DNA of 64,000 bases, from contig NZ_PYFP01000002.1 in assembly GCF_003056055.1 (NCBI RefSeq), forward strand, positions 1,488,001 through 1,552,000, read 5' to 3'. Numbering within the stretch: the stretch's first letter is position 1; each line of letters opens with the position of its first letter. This stretch comes from Glaciimonas sp. PCH181. Lineage in GTDB: Bacteria > Pseudomonadota > Gammaproteobacteria > Burkholderiales > Burkholderiaceae_D. The notes under the pieces are model-generated. The model worked only from the letters and a program-made list of their open reading frames with translations. It was not told where the DNA came from and did not search any database. Position numbers and translations under genes: made by a program. Shown piece by piece: positions 30,762 through 41,784 of this stretch.

Positions 30762-31771
30762 TCGATATCATCCGCGCTGGACGCATGACCTCGGTACAAG
30801 ATATGGGCCGCAACGGTTTTCGGCATCTGGGCATTTGTCAGGCTGGCGCGCTGGACCGGATGGCATTGGCAATCTCAAATAAATTAGTCGGTAATCCCAT
30901 CGATGCTGCGGCACTGGAAATTACGCTCGGCCCTTGTGTTTTCCGTTTTACAGCGGATACCCGGATTGCTTTGGGCGGTGCCGATTTTGCGGCGATGCTG
31001 GATGAAAAACGCATCTGGCCGTGGTGGAGTATTCCTGTACGCGCAGGTCAGACTCTGACGTTAGAAGCGCCTCGCCACGGCATGCGGACTTACGTTGCAA
31101 TTGCTGGTGGTATCGATGCCGCGGTGCAGCTTGGTTCACGTGCCACCGATATGGCGGCGGGGTTTGGCGGGCATCGCGGTCGTGCGCTGCTGGAAGGCGA
31201 TCGGCTGCAAACGGTTGCGCCCGATCTGGCCGCGCTCGCATCGACGATACGGTGCGCACGTTCATTTGGCGTGCATGCGCCCGATTGGTACAGCATCGAT
31301 GCCGAGTCACGCGCCGCGCAGCCGCTGCCAATTCGGGTGATTCCCGGCCCCGAATACGCCCAGTTCACGATCGCCGCGCAACGCGCCTTTTGGCGCAGTG
31401 CATGGACACTGACGCCGCAAAGTAATCGCATGGGTTTTCGGTTGTCCGGTCCGGAGCTGAAAGCGAAAAAGAGCGCCGATACGCTGAGTGCCAACATGGC
31501 GTCACACGGGGTTTTCCCCGGCATCATTCAAGTCCCGCCAGCAGGCCAGCCGATTGTGTTGATGGCAGACGCGCAGACCACTGGCGGCTATCCAAAAATT
31601 GGGGTCGTCATCGCAGCGGATATCGCCAAGCTTGCGCAACTTCGTTTTAACCGAACGCTGCAATTTGTTGAATGCGATGTTGAACAGGCGCGTCAGGAGT
31701 TGATTAACGACACGGCCTATCTGGAACAAATTGATCTGGCGATGACATGGCTGCGTCCGGCCAAAAAATAA
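30758..31771 (+). CDS. pxpC: 5-oxoprolinase subunit PxpC
   Basis: The 337-residue KipA/AHS2-family subunit of 5-oxoprolinase. Recognised from [23 protein letters not shown] at the start, [11 protein letters not shown] near 215, and [13 protein letters not shown]. The ATG overlaps the pxpB stop (ATGA), which couples synthesis of the two subunits that bind each other in the enzyme. Confidence 0.94.
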   Translation: MIDIIRAGRMTSVQDMGRNGFRHLGICQAGALDRMALAISNKLVGNPIDAAALEITLGPCVFRFTADTRIALGGADFAAMLDEKRIWPWWSIPVRAGQTLTLEAPRHGMRTYVAIAGGIDAAVQLGSRATDMAAGFGGHRGRALLEGDRLQTVAPDLAALASTIRCARSFGVHAPDWYSIDAESRAAQPLPIRVIPGPEYAQFTIAAQRAFWRSAWTLTPQSNRMGFRLSGPELKAKKSADTLSANMASHGVFPGIIQVPPAGQPIVLMADAQTTGGYPKIGVVIAADIAKLAQLRFNRTLQFVECDVEQARQELINDTAYLEQIDLAMTWLRPAKK

Positions 31772-31781
31772 AAGGACGACC

Positions 31782-32609
31782 GTGAAAAAGACAAAAAAAG
31801 AGATCGAATTGGCGGCTGTCCTACCGAGCTCGCAGGCACTTGAATCAAGCAAGAATGGTAGCCTTACCATCGACTTGAATGCCGACCTCGGCGAAGGTGG
31901 TGTCAGCGATCAGGCGCTGCTTGGCCTGATCAGCTCCGCTAATATTGCCTGCGGCTGGCATGCAGGTCGTGCATTTCTGATGCAACAAACGGTCGCCTGG
32001 GCAGTCCAGCATGGCGTTGCCATTGGCGCGCATCCTAGCTTTCCTGATCGCGACAATTTCGGCCGTACCGAAATGAACTTACCGCCCGAGGAAATCTATA
32101 GCGGCATGTTGTATCAGATAGGCGCGTTGGCGGGGATTGCCGAAGCGCAAGGCGCAAAACTTGCCCACGTAAAACCCCATGGCGCACTCTACAACCAAGC
32201 TGCGCGCGACCCAAAACTGGCCGACGTCATCGTCGCTGCGGTGCGGGATTTTAATCCTTCGCTAGCCTTGTATGGTCTGGCTAACAGCGCGCTGATTGAC
32301 GCCGCCAGACGCGTCGGCTTGACGGCTATCCAGGAAGTATTTGCCGATCGCGGATATAACGCCGATGGCACGCTGGTAAAGCGCGGCACACCCGGCGCGA
32401 TGATCGACGATGCTGATCAGGCACTGGCGCAAACCATGAGCATGGTGCGCGATAGCCGGGTGCAGGCGATCGATGGCAGTTGGGTTCCTTTGATAGCGCA
32501 CTCGGTTTGCTTGCACGGTGATGGCGCACATGCGTTGGCGTTCGCCCAACGTATTCGCGCGCATCTTACCCAAGAAGGCATTATCGTCGCGGCTCCCGGC
32601 AGCTCGTAG
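31782..32609 (+). CDS. pxpA: 5-oxoprolinase subunit PxpA
   Basis: The 275-residue LamB/YcsF-family subunit, a divergent TIM-barrel-like protein that completes 5-oxoprolinase. Core blocks are [19 protein letters not shown] and [10 protein letters not shown]. It begins at a GTG with AAAGGA upstream. The N-terminus is about 28 residues longer than usual (Lys/Glu/Ser-rich before IDLNAD), and the good ribosome binding site suggests this extension is real. It lies 10 bp after pxpC. Confidence 0.93.
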   Translation: MKKTKKEIELAAVLPSSQALESSKNGSLTIDLNADLGEGGVSDQALLGLISSANIACGWHAGRAFLMQQTVAWAVQHGVAIGAHPSFPDRDNFGRTEMNLPPEEIYSGMLYQIGALAGIAEAQGAKLAHVKPHGALYNQAARDPKLADVIVAAVRDFNPSLALYGLANSALIDAARRVGLTAIQEVFADRGYNADGTLVKRGTPGAMIDDADQALAQTMSMVRDSRVQAIDGSWVPLIAHSVCLHGDGAHALAFAQRIRAHLTQEGIIVAAPGSS

Positions 32610-32796
32610 ACGTCATTCTGGCTGGGTAATTTACATTTAGACCGGGTCATTTGGCGCTGTTCTTTTTACTAAAGGATGCATTCGCAGAAGCACCTGTGAG
32701 AAAAAATTGACGCATTCCGTCTACGTTAAAGTGGCATTAACTAGCCCTGCATAGTATCCGTTATCCACCAAAAAATAATCAAATACTGGAGATCAA

Positions 32797-33543
32797 ATGC
32801 ACCCTGTTATCAATCTGTGGCCGCTCATCGGCGTCCTGGTCATCATTCTCGGTTTTGTACTGCGGTTTAATCCGATGTTGGTCGTGGCCGCCGCCGCTAT
32901 CGTCACCGGCCTCGCCGCGCAGTTTCCTATCGAGCAGGTGTTGGCAGAAATCGGCACCGGCTTTATCAAGACACGCAATCTGCCACTCATTATTTTGCTA
33001 CCGTTAGCCATCATTGGATTACTGGAACGTCACGGTTTGCGCTTGCATGCGCAAAACTGGATTGGGCGCATCAAGTCAGCCACTGCCGGTCGGCTGCTGA
33101 TCGTCTATCTGGCGGCACGTGAATTAACGGCATCGATCGGTTTGACCAGTCTGGGCGGCCATCCGCAAATGGTGCGACCGTTACTGGCACCGATGACCGA
33201 AGGTGCGGCTGAAACGCGCTATGGCAAACTGACCGATGCGGTTCGTTACAAGTTGCGCGCTTACGCTGCGGCGACCGATAACGTTGGTCTGTTTTTTGGC
33301 GAAGATATTTTCGTGGCCTTTGGCGCGATTGTGCTGATGTCGACTTTTCTGCATGAAGCCGGGATTGATGTCGAACCGCTGCATATTGCGCTGTGGGGAA
33401 TCCCAACGGCGATCTCGGCCTTCATTATTCACGGCTACCGATTATCGCGATTGGATGCTGCATTGGATCGCGAGATGGGCTACAAAATCGGAACCGTTGC
33501 AGCAGACTCCGCAGCGGGCACCATCAACAAGGCGGGGGATTAA
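32797..33543 (+). CDS. DUF969 membrane protein
   Basis: A 248-residue integral membrane protein of the DUF969 family with about six hydrophobic segments. The best preserved blocks are LPLIILLPLAIIGLLERHGL, LGGHPQMVRPL and ATDNVGLFFGEDIF. A good site (TGGAG) precedes the ATG, 187 bp after pxpA. The next gene (DUF979) begins 3 bp after its stop, so the two form a pair. A transport role for 5-oxoproline is inferred from position only; alternatives include other carboxylates. Confidence 0.85.
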   Translation: MHPVINLWPLIGVLVIILGFVLRFNPMLVVAAAAIVTGLAAQFPIEQVLAEIGTGFIKTRNLPLIILLPLAIIGLLERHGLRLHAQNWIGRIKSATAGRLLIVYLAARELTASIGLTSLGGHPQMVRPLLAPMTEGAAETRYGKLTDAVRYKLRAYAAATDNVGLFFGEDIFVAFGAIVLMSTFLHEAGIDVEPLHIALWGIPTAISAFIIHGYRLSRLDAALDREMGYKIGTVAADSAAGTINKAGD

Positions 33544-33546
33544 GCG

Positions 33547-34503
33547 ATGATACTTTCCGTCACCTATCTTTACTATCTCGTCGGCGCGACTCTGGCCATT
33601 ACCGCCATCATGACGTTGCGGGATAGCAGCAATCCCCGGCGCTGGTCCAGCGGCTTATTCTGGGGCTTGTTTGCAACGGCCTTTTTAATCGGTGACCGTT
33701 TGCCGCCAGCACTGGTCGGCGCGGGTGTGATTCTGATGGCGCTGATCGCCGGTTTAGGACGCGTTGGCGCAGGCAAACATGTCGAGCTTTCAGATAAATC
33801 CCGGCGCGCCAGTGCCGGTCGTCTCGGCAACAAATTGTTTATTCCTGCACTCGCCATTCCGCTCGTCACCGTGATCGGCACGGTGGTGCTGCACAACGTC
33901 AAAATTGGCGACAGTTTTTTGCTCGATCCAAAAAATACCACGCTGGTCAGTCTTGGCGTCGGCTGTATCGTTGCACTCGGTCTGGCCTGTTGGCTAACTA
34001 ACGACACACCCGCGCAATCAATGCGTGAATCACGTCGATTGACCGAGGCACTGGGATGGGCAGTCGTATTGCCGCAGATGTTGGGGATGCTGGGATTAGT
34101 GTTTTCAGATGCGGGCGTTGGCAAGGCGGTCGCCCATCTGACAACGGCCTATATCAACATGGACTACAAATTCGTCGCGGTGATGGTCTACGTATTTGGA
34201 ATGGCGCTATTTACGGTAGTAATGGGAAATGGCTTTGCCGCGTTTCCGGTGATGGCGGGCGGCGTTGGTGTGCCGGTATTGGTCGGCATATACGGCGCGA
34301 ATCCGGCAGTGATGGCCTCAATCGGCATGTTTTCCGGCTATTGCGGCACGCTAATGACACCGATGGCGGCAAACTTCAATATTGTGCCCGCAGCATTGCT
34401 GGAATTGCCAGACCGAAACGCGGTCATCAAAGCACAACTGCCCACGGCCCTCACGTTGCTGGTGGTGAATGTGTTTCTTTTGTATTTTTTGATGAACTGG
34501 TAA
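33547..34503 (+). CDS. DUF979 membrane protein
   Basis: A 318-residue membrane protein of the DUF979 family with about nine hydrophobic segments. Blocks such as MGNGFAAFPVMAGGVGVP and MFSGYCGTLMTPMAANFN resemble those of ion-coupled carboxylate permeases in general style. It is always expected beside DUF969, and here it follows it by 3 bp and ends at a strong terminator. Together they probably make one two-subunit permease. The substrate is unproven. Confidence 0.85.
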   Translation: MILSVTYLYYLVGATLAITAIMTLRDSSNPRRWSSGLFWGLFATAFLIGDRLPPALVGAGVILMALIAGLGRVGAGKHVELSDKSRRASAGRLGNKLFIPALAIPLVTVIGTVVLHNVKIGDSFLLDPKNTTLVSLGVGCIVALGLACWLTNDTPAQSMRESRRLTEALGWAVVLPQMLGMLGLVFSDAGVGKAVAHLTTAYINMDYKFVAVMVYVFGMALFTVVMGNGFAAFPVMAGGVGVPVLVGIYGANPAVMASIGMFSGYCGTLMTPMAANFNIVPAALLELPDRNAVIKAQLPTALTLLVVNVFLLYFLMNW

Positions 34504-34535
34504 GCGTGTAAATTTAATGTAGGACGCGTCAGCGT

Positions 34536-34567
34536 AAAAAAGGCGATCTTTTAAGATCGCCTTTTTT
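34536..34567. terminator. Bidirectional terminator after the DUF979 gene
   Basis: A perfect 15-bp inverted repeat, AAAAAAGGCGATCTT / AAGATCGCCTTTTTT with two bases between arms, with T-runs on both strands. It also faces the end of lipA. Confidence 0.88.
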
Positions 34568-34649
34568 CAAAGTGACGTTTGACCTATGTGACGAGTATAG
34601 GGGGAACTGAATTCACAATTCTCACTTGCTTACATTCGGTCCCAGCGTA

Positions 34650-35651
34650 CTAATTTTTTACCGCAGCCAACACATCATGCGCCTGCTCATCCGCGTGATA
34701 CGAACTGCGCACCATCGCGCCGACTGCCGCGTGGACGAAGCCCATTTTGTACGCTTCTTCTTCGTACATTTTAAAAGTATCAGGATGCACGTAGCGACGT
34801 ACCGGCAAGTGGTTGCCGCTTGGCATCAGGTATTGGCCGATGGTCAGCATGTCTACGTCATGCGCACGTAAATCACGCATTACTTGCAAGACTTCTTCAT
34901 CGGTTTCGCCCAGACCGACCATGATCCCGGATTTGGTTGGTACGCGTGGATGCAGTGCTTTAAAGCGTTTGAGCAGATTTAGCGAGTATTCATAATCTGA
35001 TCCCGGACGCGCTTCTTTGTACAGGCGCGGTGCGGTTTCCAGATTGTGATTCATTACATCCGGTGGCGCTGCGTTAAGGATTTCCAGTGCGCGGTCCATG
35101 CGGCCACGGAAATCCGGTGTCAGGATTTCAATTCTGGTATTCGGCGACAATTCGCGCACACGACGAATACATTCAGCGAAATGTGCCGCACCGCCATCGC
35201 GCAAATCATCGCGGTCAACGCTGGTGATGACGACATAGCTCAACCGTAGTTCGGCGATGGTTTTTGCCAGATTTTCTGGTTCATTGACATCCAATGGGTC
35301 GGGCCGACCATGACCGACATCGCAGAATGGGCAGCGACGAGTACATTTGTCGCCCATGATCATGAAGGTTGCCGTGCCCTTACCGAAACATTCACCGATG
35401 TTCGGGCAACTGGCTTCTTCGCAGACCGTCACCAGATTATTAGCGCGCAGAATGTCTTTTATTTCGTAGAAACGGGTCGATGGCGACGCCGCCTTGACGC
35501 GAATCCAGTCAGGTTTTTTCAGGCGCTCAATCGGGATAATCTTGATTGGAATACGCGCAGTCTTGCTAGCCCCCTTTTGTTTCTCTAGCGGGTTGTAGGG
35601 TGTAGGAGTAGCAAATTCAATCGGGTGCAGCGGAGTAGTTTCGGTTGTCAT
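34650..35651 (-). CDS. lipA: Lipoyl synthase
   Basis: LipA is a radical-SAM enzyme that inserts two sulfurs into protein-bound octanoyl groups. Both clusters are visible: the radical-SAM motif CTRRCPFC and the auxiliary-cluster motif [13 protein letters not shown] chose the ATG of MTTETT (333 residues) over a TTG 48 bp upstream that lies inside the end of lipB. It follows lipB by 31 bp, so octanoyl transfer and sulfur insertion are encoded together. Confidence 0.95.
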   Translation of the reverse strand: MTTETTPLHPIEFATPTPYNPLEKQKGASKTARIPIKIIPIERLKKPDWIRVKAASPSTRFYEIKDILRANNLVTVCEEASCPNIGECFGKGTATFMIMGDKCTRRCPFCDVGHGRPDPLDVNEPENLAKTIAELRLSYVVITSVDRDDLRDGGAAHFAECIRRVRELSPNTRIEILTPDFRGRMDRALEILNAAPPDVMNHNLETAPRLYKEARPGSDYEYSLNLLKRFKALHPRVPTKSGIMVGLGETDEEVLQVMRDLRAHDVDMLTIGQYLMPSGNHLPVRRYVHPDTFKMYEEEAYKMGFVHAAVGAMVRSSYHADEQAHDVLAAVKN

Positions 35652-35682
35652 GGTGTAAGCAATGTTTGGTGGTGAAGCATCA

Positions 35683-36327
35683 TCAACTAAGGCGTCCAAT
35701 CAGGTTGTGAGCAAGTGCTAACTGCACGGCAGGCAACGCCGCATCAACGCCTAGCATTTTCATATCGACAGTCGCCAGGCCTTCGTAGCCGCAAGGATTG
35801 ATCCAGGAAAATGGCCCCAAATCCATTGCAACATTCAGTGAAACCCCGTGATACGTGCAACCGCTGGCGCGAATTTTCAAGCCGAGCGCCGCGATCTTGG
35901 CGCCTTGCCATGGACCTTCTGCTATATAAATACCGGGTGCGCCGGACTTGCGCTCACCGGCAAGATTATACGCCGCGAGCGTCTCAATCACCGCCTGCTC
36001 GATGGTATGCACAAATTCACGGGCAAATAAGCGGGTTTCGGTGCGCTTGCGACGCAGGTCTATGAGTAAATAAATGACGACCTGACCGGGGCCGTGATAC
36101 GTGACTTCACCGCCGCGATCGGTCTGAATGACCGGTATATCGTGCGGTGCTAGTACGTGGCTAAGATCGGCAGCAAGCCCCAGCGTAAAGACCGGGGGAT
36201 GCTCAACTATCCACAATTGATCGGGCGTGTCGGGCGTGCGGGCATCGGTGAAGGCGCGCATAGCGTCAAAACTGACGTGATACTGCTCAATGCCACGCTG
36301 AATAATTTCGGGGGAGGAGGACGACAT
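35683..36327 (-). CDS. lipB: Octanoyltransferase LipB
   Basis: LipB moves octanoate from acyl carrier protein to lipoyl domains. The catalytic Lys ([11 protein letters not shown]) and Cys (INPCGYEGL) are present, as is the family block [12 protein letters not shown]. The protein has about 214 residues from the ATG; a GTG two codons earlier is equally possible. The 321 bases upstream, to pyrE, hold no gene or obvious regulatory site. Confidence 0.94.
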   Translation of the reverse strand: MSSSSPEIIQRGIEQYHVSFDAMRAFTDARTPDTPDQLWIVEHPPVFTLGLAADLSHVLAPHDIPVIQTDRGGEVTYHGPGQVVIYLLIDLRRKRTETRLFAREFVHTIEQAVIETLAAYNLAGERKSGAPGIYIAEGPWQGAKIAALGLKIRASGCTYHGVSLNVAMDLGPFSWINPCGYEGLATVDMKMLGVDAALPAVQLALAHNLIGRLS

Positions 36328-36648
36328 AGGCACTAGTGTACCGAAAATTGTTACTATCGGGGCGTCGCAGGCGTTCTAACCTGCTCAACGCGAGTATTCA
36401 CCAAAACCTTCCACTAAGCCATGAAATCCGACAATTCCACTCGTGCGACGGCTATCGGGGCGTTTGTCAGGGATACAAGTTGCATCGCAGCATGAAATGT
36501 TGCAGGTGGGCACGGTGCTTGCAATTGCCTCTGCTTCAGATTGGAACTCCATTTAAAATGGCGGTAAAGTGTCGTTTTTGAGTAGAAAGCGACACAATTT
36601 GTCATAATTCATTATCTTATTGATCATATTTATCGCCTGGAACCTATT

Positions 36649-37314
36649 TTGAACAATTTACGTCAAGAATTTATTGCTTTTTCTGTTGCATCCGGTGTTT
36701 TGCGATTTGGTGAGTTCGTGACCAAGGCTGGACGGACCTCGCCTTACTTTTTTAATGCCGGTTTGTTTAATCAAGGCGCAACGCTGGCGCAGTTATCGCA
36801 GTTTTATGCGCGTACTTTGCTGGATTCGGGCGTCGAGTTCGACATGCTGTTCGGCCCCGCCTACAAAGGCATCACACTGGCCTCGGCAACCGCGATGGCG
36901 ATGGCAGCCGAAGGCCGTAACGTGGCGTTTGCGTATAACCGCAAGGAAGCCAAGGATCACGGCGAAGGCGGCACCATCGTCGGCGCCAAGTTGCAAGGCC
37001 GGGTAGTGATTATCGATGACGTGATTTCGGCCGGCACTTCGGTGCGTGAATCGGTCGCGATGATCCGTGCAGCCGGTGCCACGCCTTGCGCGGTATTGAT
37101 TGCGCTGGATCGGATGGAGCGTTCCGGCAAGGATGACGCACTTTCGGCGCAATCCGCAGTGGAAGAAGTGGGGCGTGAATTCGGTCTGCCAGTGATTTCG
37201 ATAGGCAATTTGAACGATTTGCTGACGTATATCTCCAGCGTTGGTGCAGACCCGCAATTGGCGCAATACAAAGACGCCGTGGCGGCATATCGGGCGCGGT
37301 ACGGAGTGAATTAA
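36649..37314 (+). CDS. pyrE: Orotate phosphoribosyltransferase
   Basis: PyrE joins orotate to PRPP to give orotidine monophosphate in pyrimidine synthesis. The PRPP-binding motif VVIIDDVISAGTS is near residue 118, and AGRTSPYFFNAG is near the N-terminus. The 221-residue length is typical. The start appears to be TTG, with TGGAA upstream; no in-frame ATG precedes the conserved FIAFSVASGVLRFGEF. No attenuator-like terminator lies before it. Confidence 0.94.
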   Translation: MNNLRQEFIAFSVASGVLRFGEFVTKAGRTSPYFFNAGLFNQGATLAQLSQFYARTLLDSGVEFDMLFGPAYKGITLASATAMAMAAEGRNVAFAYNRKEAKDHGEGGTIVGAKLQGRVVIIDDVISAGTSVRESVAMIRAAGATPCAVLIALDRMERSGKDDALSAQSAVEEVGREFGLPVISIGNLNDLLTYISSVGADPQLAQYKDAVAAYRARYGVN

Positions 37315-37329
37315 TGTGTGGTGAGGCGC

Positions 37330-38019
37330 ATGGATTTGGGCGGAAAAAAACAATTGATACTGGATTTGATGCCGCGCGTCACAGGCGTGTTTGTCTTGTC
37401 TTGGGCCACCTCTTTTTCGCTCGTGGTTATTTTTGTCGTGCCGTTACCCGCACGCAGTCAGATTTATTCCTGCAAGGATGCTGCCGGGCGGACGATTAGT
37501 TCTGATCGTCCGATGCCTGAATGCGCCGATCGCGTGATCCGCGAGCTCAGCAAGACCGGGGTACTCAAACGGGAGATTCCTGCGCCACTGACGCCAGAGC
37601 AAAGACGCCAGTCGCAACTGGAAAAAGAAAAGCGCCGGATCGCTGCCGCCGCGATAGAAGAGCAACGCCAGCAGGATAGAGCCTTGTTGGCGCGCTATCG
37701 GAATGAGAGCGATATTGAGGCGTCGCGTCGCTACTATCTCGGCTTATCGCAGGATACGATAAAGCGGGATCAGGATTGGATAGCCGACGCAGAAAAACAG
37801 TTAAAAGAAGCGCAAGCCGAGACTGAATTTTATAAGAATAAAAAAATTCCGACGGATGTTCTGGCGAGAATTGAAGAGGCCAGGCGGGTACTGGAAGAGG
37901 GCAAGACAAATATGCGTTCGCACCAGAAGGATATGGTCGACACGAACGCCAAATTTGATCTGACGCTGGCTCGCTATCGCGGGTTGAGTCGTCCTCAGTC
38001 GGCTGTTACCAGCCGCTAA
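37330..38019 (+). CDS. DUF4124 domain-containing protein
   Basis: About 229 residues. An N-terminal hydrophobic segment acts as a signal peptide or anchor (VTGVFVLSWATSFSLVVIF), then a DUF4124 domain begins at IYSCKDAAGRTISSDRPMPEC, with two cysteines that may pair. From about residue 80 on it is strongly charged and helical (Glu/Lys/Arg/Gln-rich), likely a coiled coil. It is 15 bp after pyrE, with TGAGG before the chosen ATG. Function unknown; envelope location likely. Confidence 0.8.
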   Translation: MDLGGKKQLILDLMPRVTGVFVLSWATSFSLVVIFVVPLPARSQIYSCKDAAGRTISSDRPMPECADRVIRELSKTGVLKREIPAPLTPEQRRQSQLEKEKRRIAAAAIEEQRQQDRALLARYRNESDIEASRRYYLGLSQDTIKRDQDWIADAEKQLKEAQAETEFYKNKKIPTDVLARIEEARRVLEEGKTNMRSHQKDMVDTNAKFDLTLARYRGLSRPQSAVTSR

Positions 38020-38061
38020 GCGGTGGACGAATTCACGGCACGAATTGGTCATAGTCCGATA

Positions 38062-38082
38062 CGTTAATCAGATGGATTAACG
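38062..38082. repeat. Small hairpin between converging genes
   Basis: CGTTAATC / GATTAACG, 8 bp with a 5-base loop, between the DUF4124 gene and gatB. A third CGTTAAT occurs at 38091. There is no T-run. Confidence 0.3.
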
Positions 38083-38229
38083 ACCCCAACCGTTAATAAA
38101 GTTGATTCCATTAGATCGCGGTTGCTAATAACCGACAACAATCGACGGAAAATACACATCATCAAACACCATCTTTTCAGATATTTATTTCCCGTCGATT
38201 AGTACAATAGTAATACCGATTTTTATCGG

Positions 38230-39690
38230 TTAGCCACCCAGTTTTTGCTTTAACAACTCGGTCAGCTGTGCCGGATTGGCTTTGCCTTTACTGGCTTTCA
38301 TGGCTTGGCCGATCAACGCGTTGAATGCTTTTTCTTTGCCTGCGCGGAATTCTTCGACGGATTTTGCGTTGGCTGCCAATACCTCATCAATGATTTTTTC
38401 CAACGCACCGCTGTCGGAAATCTGCTTCAATCCCTTGCTTTCGATGATCTCGTCAGCCAACGTATCTTGTGCAGCCTTGGCTTCCCACATCGCGGCAAAT
38501 ACTTCTTTCGCTATCTTGTTAGAAATAGTGCCGTCGGCGATGCGCTGTAGCAGCAATCCAAATTGGATCGGATTGACCGGCGCGGCGCTGATGTCGACGC
38601 CTTCACGGTTTAATGTCGATGAAAAATCGCCCATCAACCAGTTCGCGGCGGGCTTGGCCTGCTCCGCGCCTGTTTTGACGACTACGGCCTCGAAATAAGC
38701 GGCCATCGCTTGCGATTGGGTCAAGACAACAGCATCGTATTCCGACAACGCATAGTCACGTACAAACCGACTACGCATCGCGCCCGGCAATTCCGGCATC
38801 GTTGCACGGACCCGCTCGACCCATTCAGGGCTGATCACCAGTGGCGGCAAATCTGGATCCGGGAAGTAGCGGTAATCTTGCGAATCTTCCTTGCTGCGCA
38901 TCGAACGCGTTTCTTTTTTGTCCGGATCGTAGAGGCGCGTTTCCTGACGAATTGTGCCACCGTCTTCCAGCGTTTCGATTTGATTTTGAACTTCGTAATT
39001 GATGGCTTCTTCGAGGAAACGGAACGAGTTCAAGTTCTTTACTTCGCGGCGCGTGCCGTATTCCTTTTGACCCACTGGACGCACGGAAACATTGGCGTCG
39101 CAACGGAAAGAACCTTCTTGCATATTGCCGTCGGAAATCCCTAGCCACATCACCAATGCGTGCAGGGCTTTGGCGTAGGCGACCGCTTCGGCTGCGCTTC
39201 GCATATCCGGTTCAGTGACGATTTCCAAGAGCGGCGTGCCGGCACGATTCAAGTCAATGCCGGTCATGCCCTGATAGTCTTCGTGCAGCGATTTACCGGC
39301 GTCTTCTTCCAGATGCGCACGGGTTAATTGGACTGAGCGGATTTCACTCTTGCCGTCTTTTTCCAGAATGAATGAGACCTTGCCGCCTTGCACGACGGGG
39401 ATTTCAAACTGACTGATTTGGTAACCTTTTGGCAAATCAGGATAGAAGTAATTTTTACGCGCAAAAATCGATTGCGCAGCGATGACCGCGTCGACCGCCA
39501 GACCAAACCGAATAGCGCGTTCTACAGCGCCGCGATTGAGTACCGGCAAAACGCCGGGTAACGCCAGATCCACTGGGCTGGCCTGTGTATTCGGCTCTGC
39601 CCCGAATTGGGTTGATGAGCCACTAAAAATTTTAGATTTGGTCGATAGCTGTGCATGCGTTTCCAGACCGATCACGACTTCCCACTGCAT
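38230..39690 (-). CDS. gatB: Asp/Glu-tRNA(Asn/Gln) amidotransferase subunit B
   Basis: GatB is the tRNA-binding and kinase-like subunit of the GatCAB amidotransferase. The 486-residue protein begins with [15 protein letters not shown], contains [15 protein letters not shown] and [10 protein letters not shown], and ends with the helical YqeY-like tail. It is the last gene of the gat group here; a secreted-protein gene lies between gatA and gatB. Its presence indicates indirect Gln-tRNA and/or Asn-tRNA synthesis. Confidence 0.95.
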   Translation of the reverse strand: MQWEVVIGLETHAQLSTKSKIFSGSSTQFGAEPNTQASPVDLALPGVLPVLNRGAVERAIRFGLAVDAVIAAQSIFARKNYFYPDLPKGYQISQFEIPVVQGGKVSFILEKDGKSEIRSVQLTRAHLEEDAGKSLHEDYQGMTGIDLNRAGTPLLEIVTEPDMRSAAEAVAYAKALHALVMWLGISDGNMQEGSFRCDANVSVRPVGQKEYGTRREVKNLNSFRFLEEAINYEVQNQIETLEDGGTIRQETRLYDPDKKETRSMRSKEDSQDYRYFPDPDLPPLVISPEWVERVRATMPELPGAMRSRFVRDYALSEYDAVVLTQSQAMAAYFEAVVVKTGAEQAKPAANWLMGDFSSTLNREGVDISAAPVNPIQFGLLLQRIADGTISNKIAKEVFAAMWEAKAAQDTLADEIIESKGLKQISDSGALEKIIDEVLAANAKSVEEFRAGKEKAFNALIGQAMKASKGKANPAQLTELLKQKLGG

Positions 39691-39756
39691 AATTTCCTCG
39701 CTTATTTTTTAGGGTCGGATGCCGCGAATTGTGTGCAATTCAGCCGCATCGATGCT

Positions 39757-40278
39757 TCATTTATCTTCGTAAAGACAGGTGCCGGTTTTTACATTCACCG
39801 ACAACGTCGTAAAATTTGGCCTTGAGCCGCACAATGCCGGGCAGGTCGGTTCGATGTGTAAAGTATCGCCATCGCGTTGCAAACGGATGCTGCAATTTTT
39901 TCCATGATTGTAGAAGTCAAAACCGCGTCGCGCCCGCGCTGCAACCGGATCTTTCAAGCTGACGCGCCAGCTATCTTTATCGCTACCTTCTAATACCTCA
40001 GCGACCGGTTCGTCGCTTTCATCTACGCTGCAATCGAAGCCGTGGGTCGGACGATATTGGTCTGACTCCCAGCGAAACGCTTGCACCTTGTTGCCATCCA
40101 GATTGATTTCGCCACCGTCGGAATAAATCACTTTTTCACCACCTTCATCGCGGGTCACGTTGCAACTAAATTTAGTCTGCAACTGTTGCGCATTTGCCGG
40201 TGCGGATAACGCTGACATGGCTAGCAGAGCTAACGCAGTCGGCAGGCACCGCGATAAAAAAATGTGGATTGCGCGCAT
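39757..40278 (-). CDS. Secreted cysteine-rich hypothetical protein
   Basis: A 173-residue protein with a clear signal peptide (cleavage near PANA-QQL). The mature part has six cysteines (in FSCN, FDCS, NCSI, PTCPALC and GTCLY), suggesting up to three disulfides in the periplasm. I do not recognise a family. It lies 17 bp downstream of gatA and 66 bp upstream of gatB, on the same strand, so it is probably transcribed with them although its function should be unrelated. Confidence 0.75.
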   Translation of the reverse strand: MRAIHIFLSRCLPTALALLAMSALSAPANAQQLQTKFSCNVTRDEGGEKVIYSDGGEINLDGNKVQAFRWESDQYRPTHGFDCSVDESDEPVAEVLEGSDKDSWRVSLKDPVAARARRGFDFYNHGKNCSIRLQRDGDTLHIEPTCPALCGSRPNFTTLSVNVKTGTCLYEDK

Positions 40279-40295
40279 GATTTTTTTCTTAAAGG

Positions 40296-41762
40296 TTAGC
40301 CCGGTGTACGCAGATGCCAGTCGGTCACGCGCTGATATTGATGTGCCACGTTGAGTAGTTTGGCTTCATCAAAATAACTACCGATGATTTGCAAGCCGAC
40401 CGGACGTCGTGCATTTTTTTCGCCCTGACCGAAGCCGCAAGGAATTGACATTCCAGGCAAGCCAGCGAGACTGGTAGAGAGCGTATAAATATCGGCCAGA
40501 TAGTTGGCGACCGGGTCGTCGGCTTTCGCGCCTAAATCCCATGCCACGGTCGGCGATACCGGTCCCATGATGACATCGCACAGACGGTTCGGACCAGTCA
40601 GCGCAGTCTGAAAATCTTGTGCGATCAGGCGACGAATTTTTTGCGCCTGTAAATAATAAGCATCGTAATAACCATGCGACAAAACATACGCGCCAACTAA
40701 AATCCGACGTTTAACTTCTTCGCCAAATCCCTCAGCCCGTGACTTTTGATACATGTCGGCGAGGTCTTTGTAATCGGCAGCGCGATGACCGTAACGGACA
40801 CCGTCGAAGCGACTCAGATTTGAGGATGCTTCGGCCGGTGCAATCACGTAATACACGGGAATCGACAACTCAGTTTTAGGCAACGAAATATCGACTAACA
40901 CTGCGCCCAGTTTTTCATATTCACGCAGTGCTTCGCGTACTGCTTGCTCAACGTCAGGTGCCAGACCGCTGCTGAAATATTCGCGAGGAATCCCAATCCG
41001 CAAACCTTTAATATCGTTATTCAGGTCGCGTGTGTAGTCTTCTTTCGGGCGTTCAAGACAGGTTGAATCGCGCGGATCAAAACCGATCATGGCGTTGAGC
41101 AAAAGTGCGCAATCTTCCGCAGTTTGTGCGATCGGGCCAGCCTGATCCAATGACGATGCAAACGCAATCATACCGAAGCGCGAGACGCTGCCGTAGGTCG
41201 GCTTGATGCCAGTGACGCCGCATAACGAAGCGGGTTGACGAATCGATCCGCCGGTGTCCGTGGCAGTCGCAGCAGGGGTCAAGCGGGCAGCCACCGCCGC
41301 CGCCGAACCACCGGATGAACCGCCTGGAATCGCGGTCTTATCCCAAGGATTTTTGACCGGACCGAAATAGGAATTTTCGTTCGATGAACCCATCGCAAAT
41401 TCATCGCAATTCAGCTTGCCCAAATGCACCATACCGGCATCTTTAAAATGCGATACCACGGTGGCGTCAAACGGGCTGATGTAATTTTCCAGCATTTTCG
41501 AACCAGCAGTCGAGCGCCAGTCCTGCGTGACAAAAATATCCTTGTGTGCAATCGGTAATCCGGTCAACGGCGTGCTGTTATTTTGTGCCAGACGCTGATC
41601 TGCGGCCTGCGCTTGTTGCAACGTTAATTCTTGATCAACATGCAAAAAAGCATTCAGATCGCTTTGCTTGATGCGCGCTAGAAATTCGGTTGCCAGTTCC
41701 ACGGAAGAGATTTTCTTTTCGTGTAACAACGTTGATAGTTGCTTAAGAGTTTTTGTATGCAT
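40296..41762 (-). CDS. gatA: Asp/Glu-tRNA(Asn/Gln) amidotransferase subunit A
   Basis: GatA is the amidase that releases ammonia from glutamine for GatCAB. The 488-residue protein has the Ser-cisSer-Lys site: Lys in [10 protein letters not shown] near residue 76, and the Ser pair in [15 protein letters not shown] and [10 protein letters not shown]. No good ribosome binding site precedes the ATG, and a MITE-like element begins only 22 bp upstream, so the original leader may have been displaced. Confidence 0.95.
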   Translation of the reverse strand: MHTKTLKQLSTLLHEKKISSVELATEFLARIKQSDLNAFLHVDQELTLQQAQAADQRLAQNNSTPLTGLPIAHKDIFVTQDWRSTAGSKMLENYISPFDATVVSHFKDAGMVHLGKLNCDEFAMGSSNENSYFGPVKNPWDKTAIPGGSSGGSAAAVAARLTPAATATDTGGSIRQPASLCGVTGIKPTYGSVSRFGMIAFASSLDQAGPIAQTAEDCALLLNAMIGFDPRDSTCLERPKEDYTRDLNNDIKGLRIGIPREYFSSGLAPDVEQAVREALREYEKLGAVLVDISLPKTELSIPVYYVIAPAEASSNLSRFDGVRYGHRAADYKDLADMYQKSRAEGFGEEVKRRILVGAYVLSHGYYDAYYLQAQKIRRLIAQDFQTALTGPNRLCDVIMGPVSPTVAWDLGAKADDPVANYLADIYTLSTSLAGLPGMSIPCGFGQGEKNARRPVGLQIIGSYFDEAKLLNVAHQYQRVTDWHLRTPG

Positions 41763-41784
41763 GGGATAAGCTTGTCGAGTAAAA

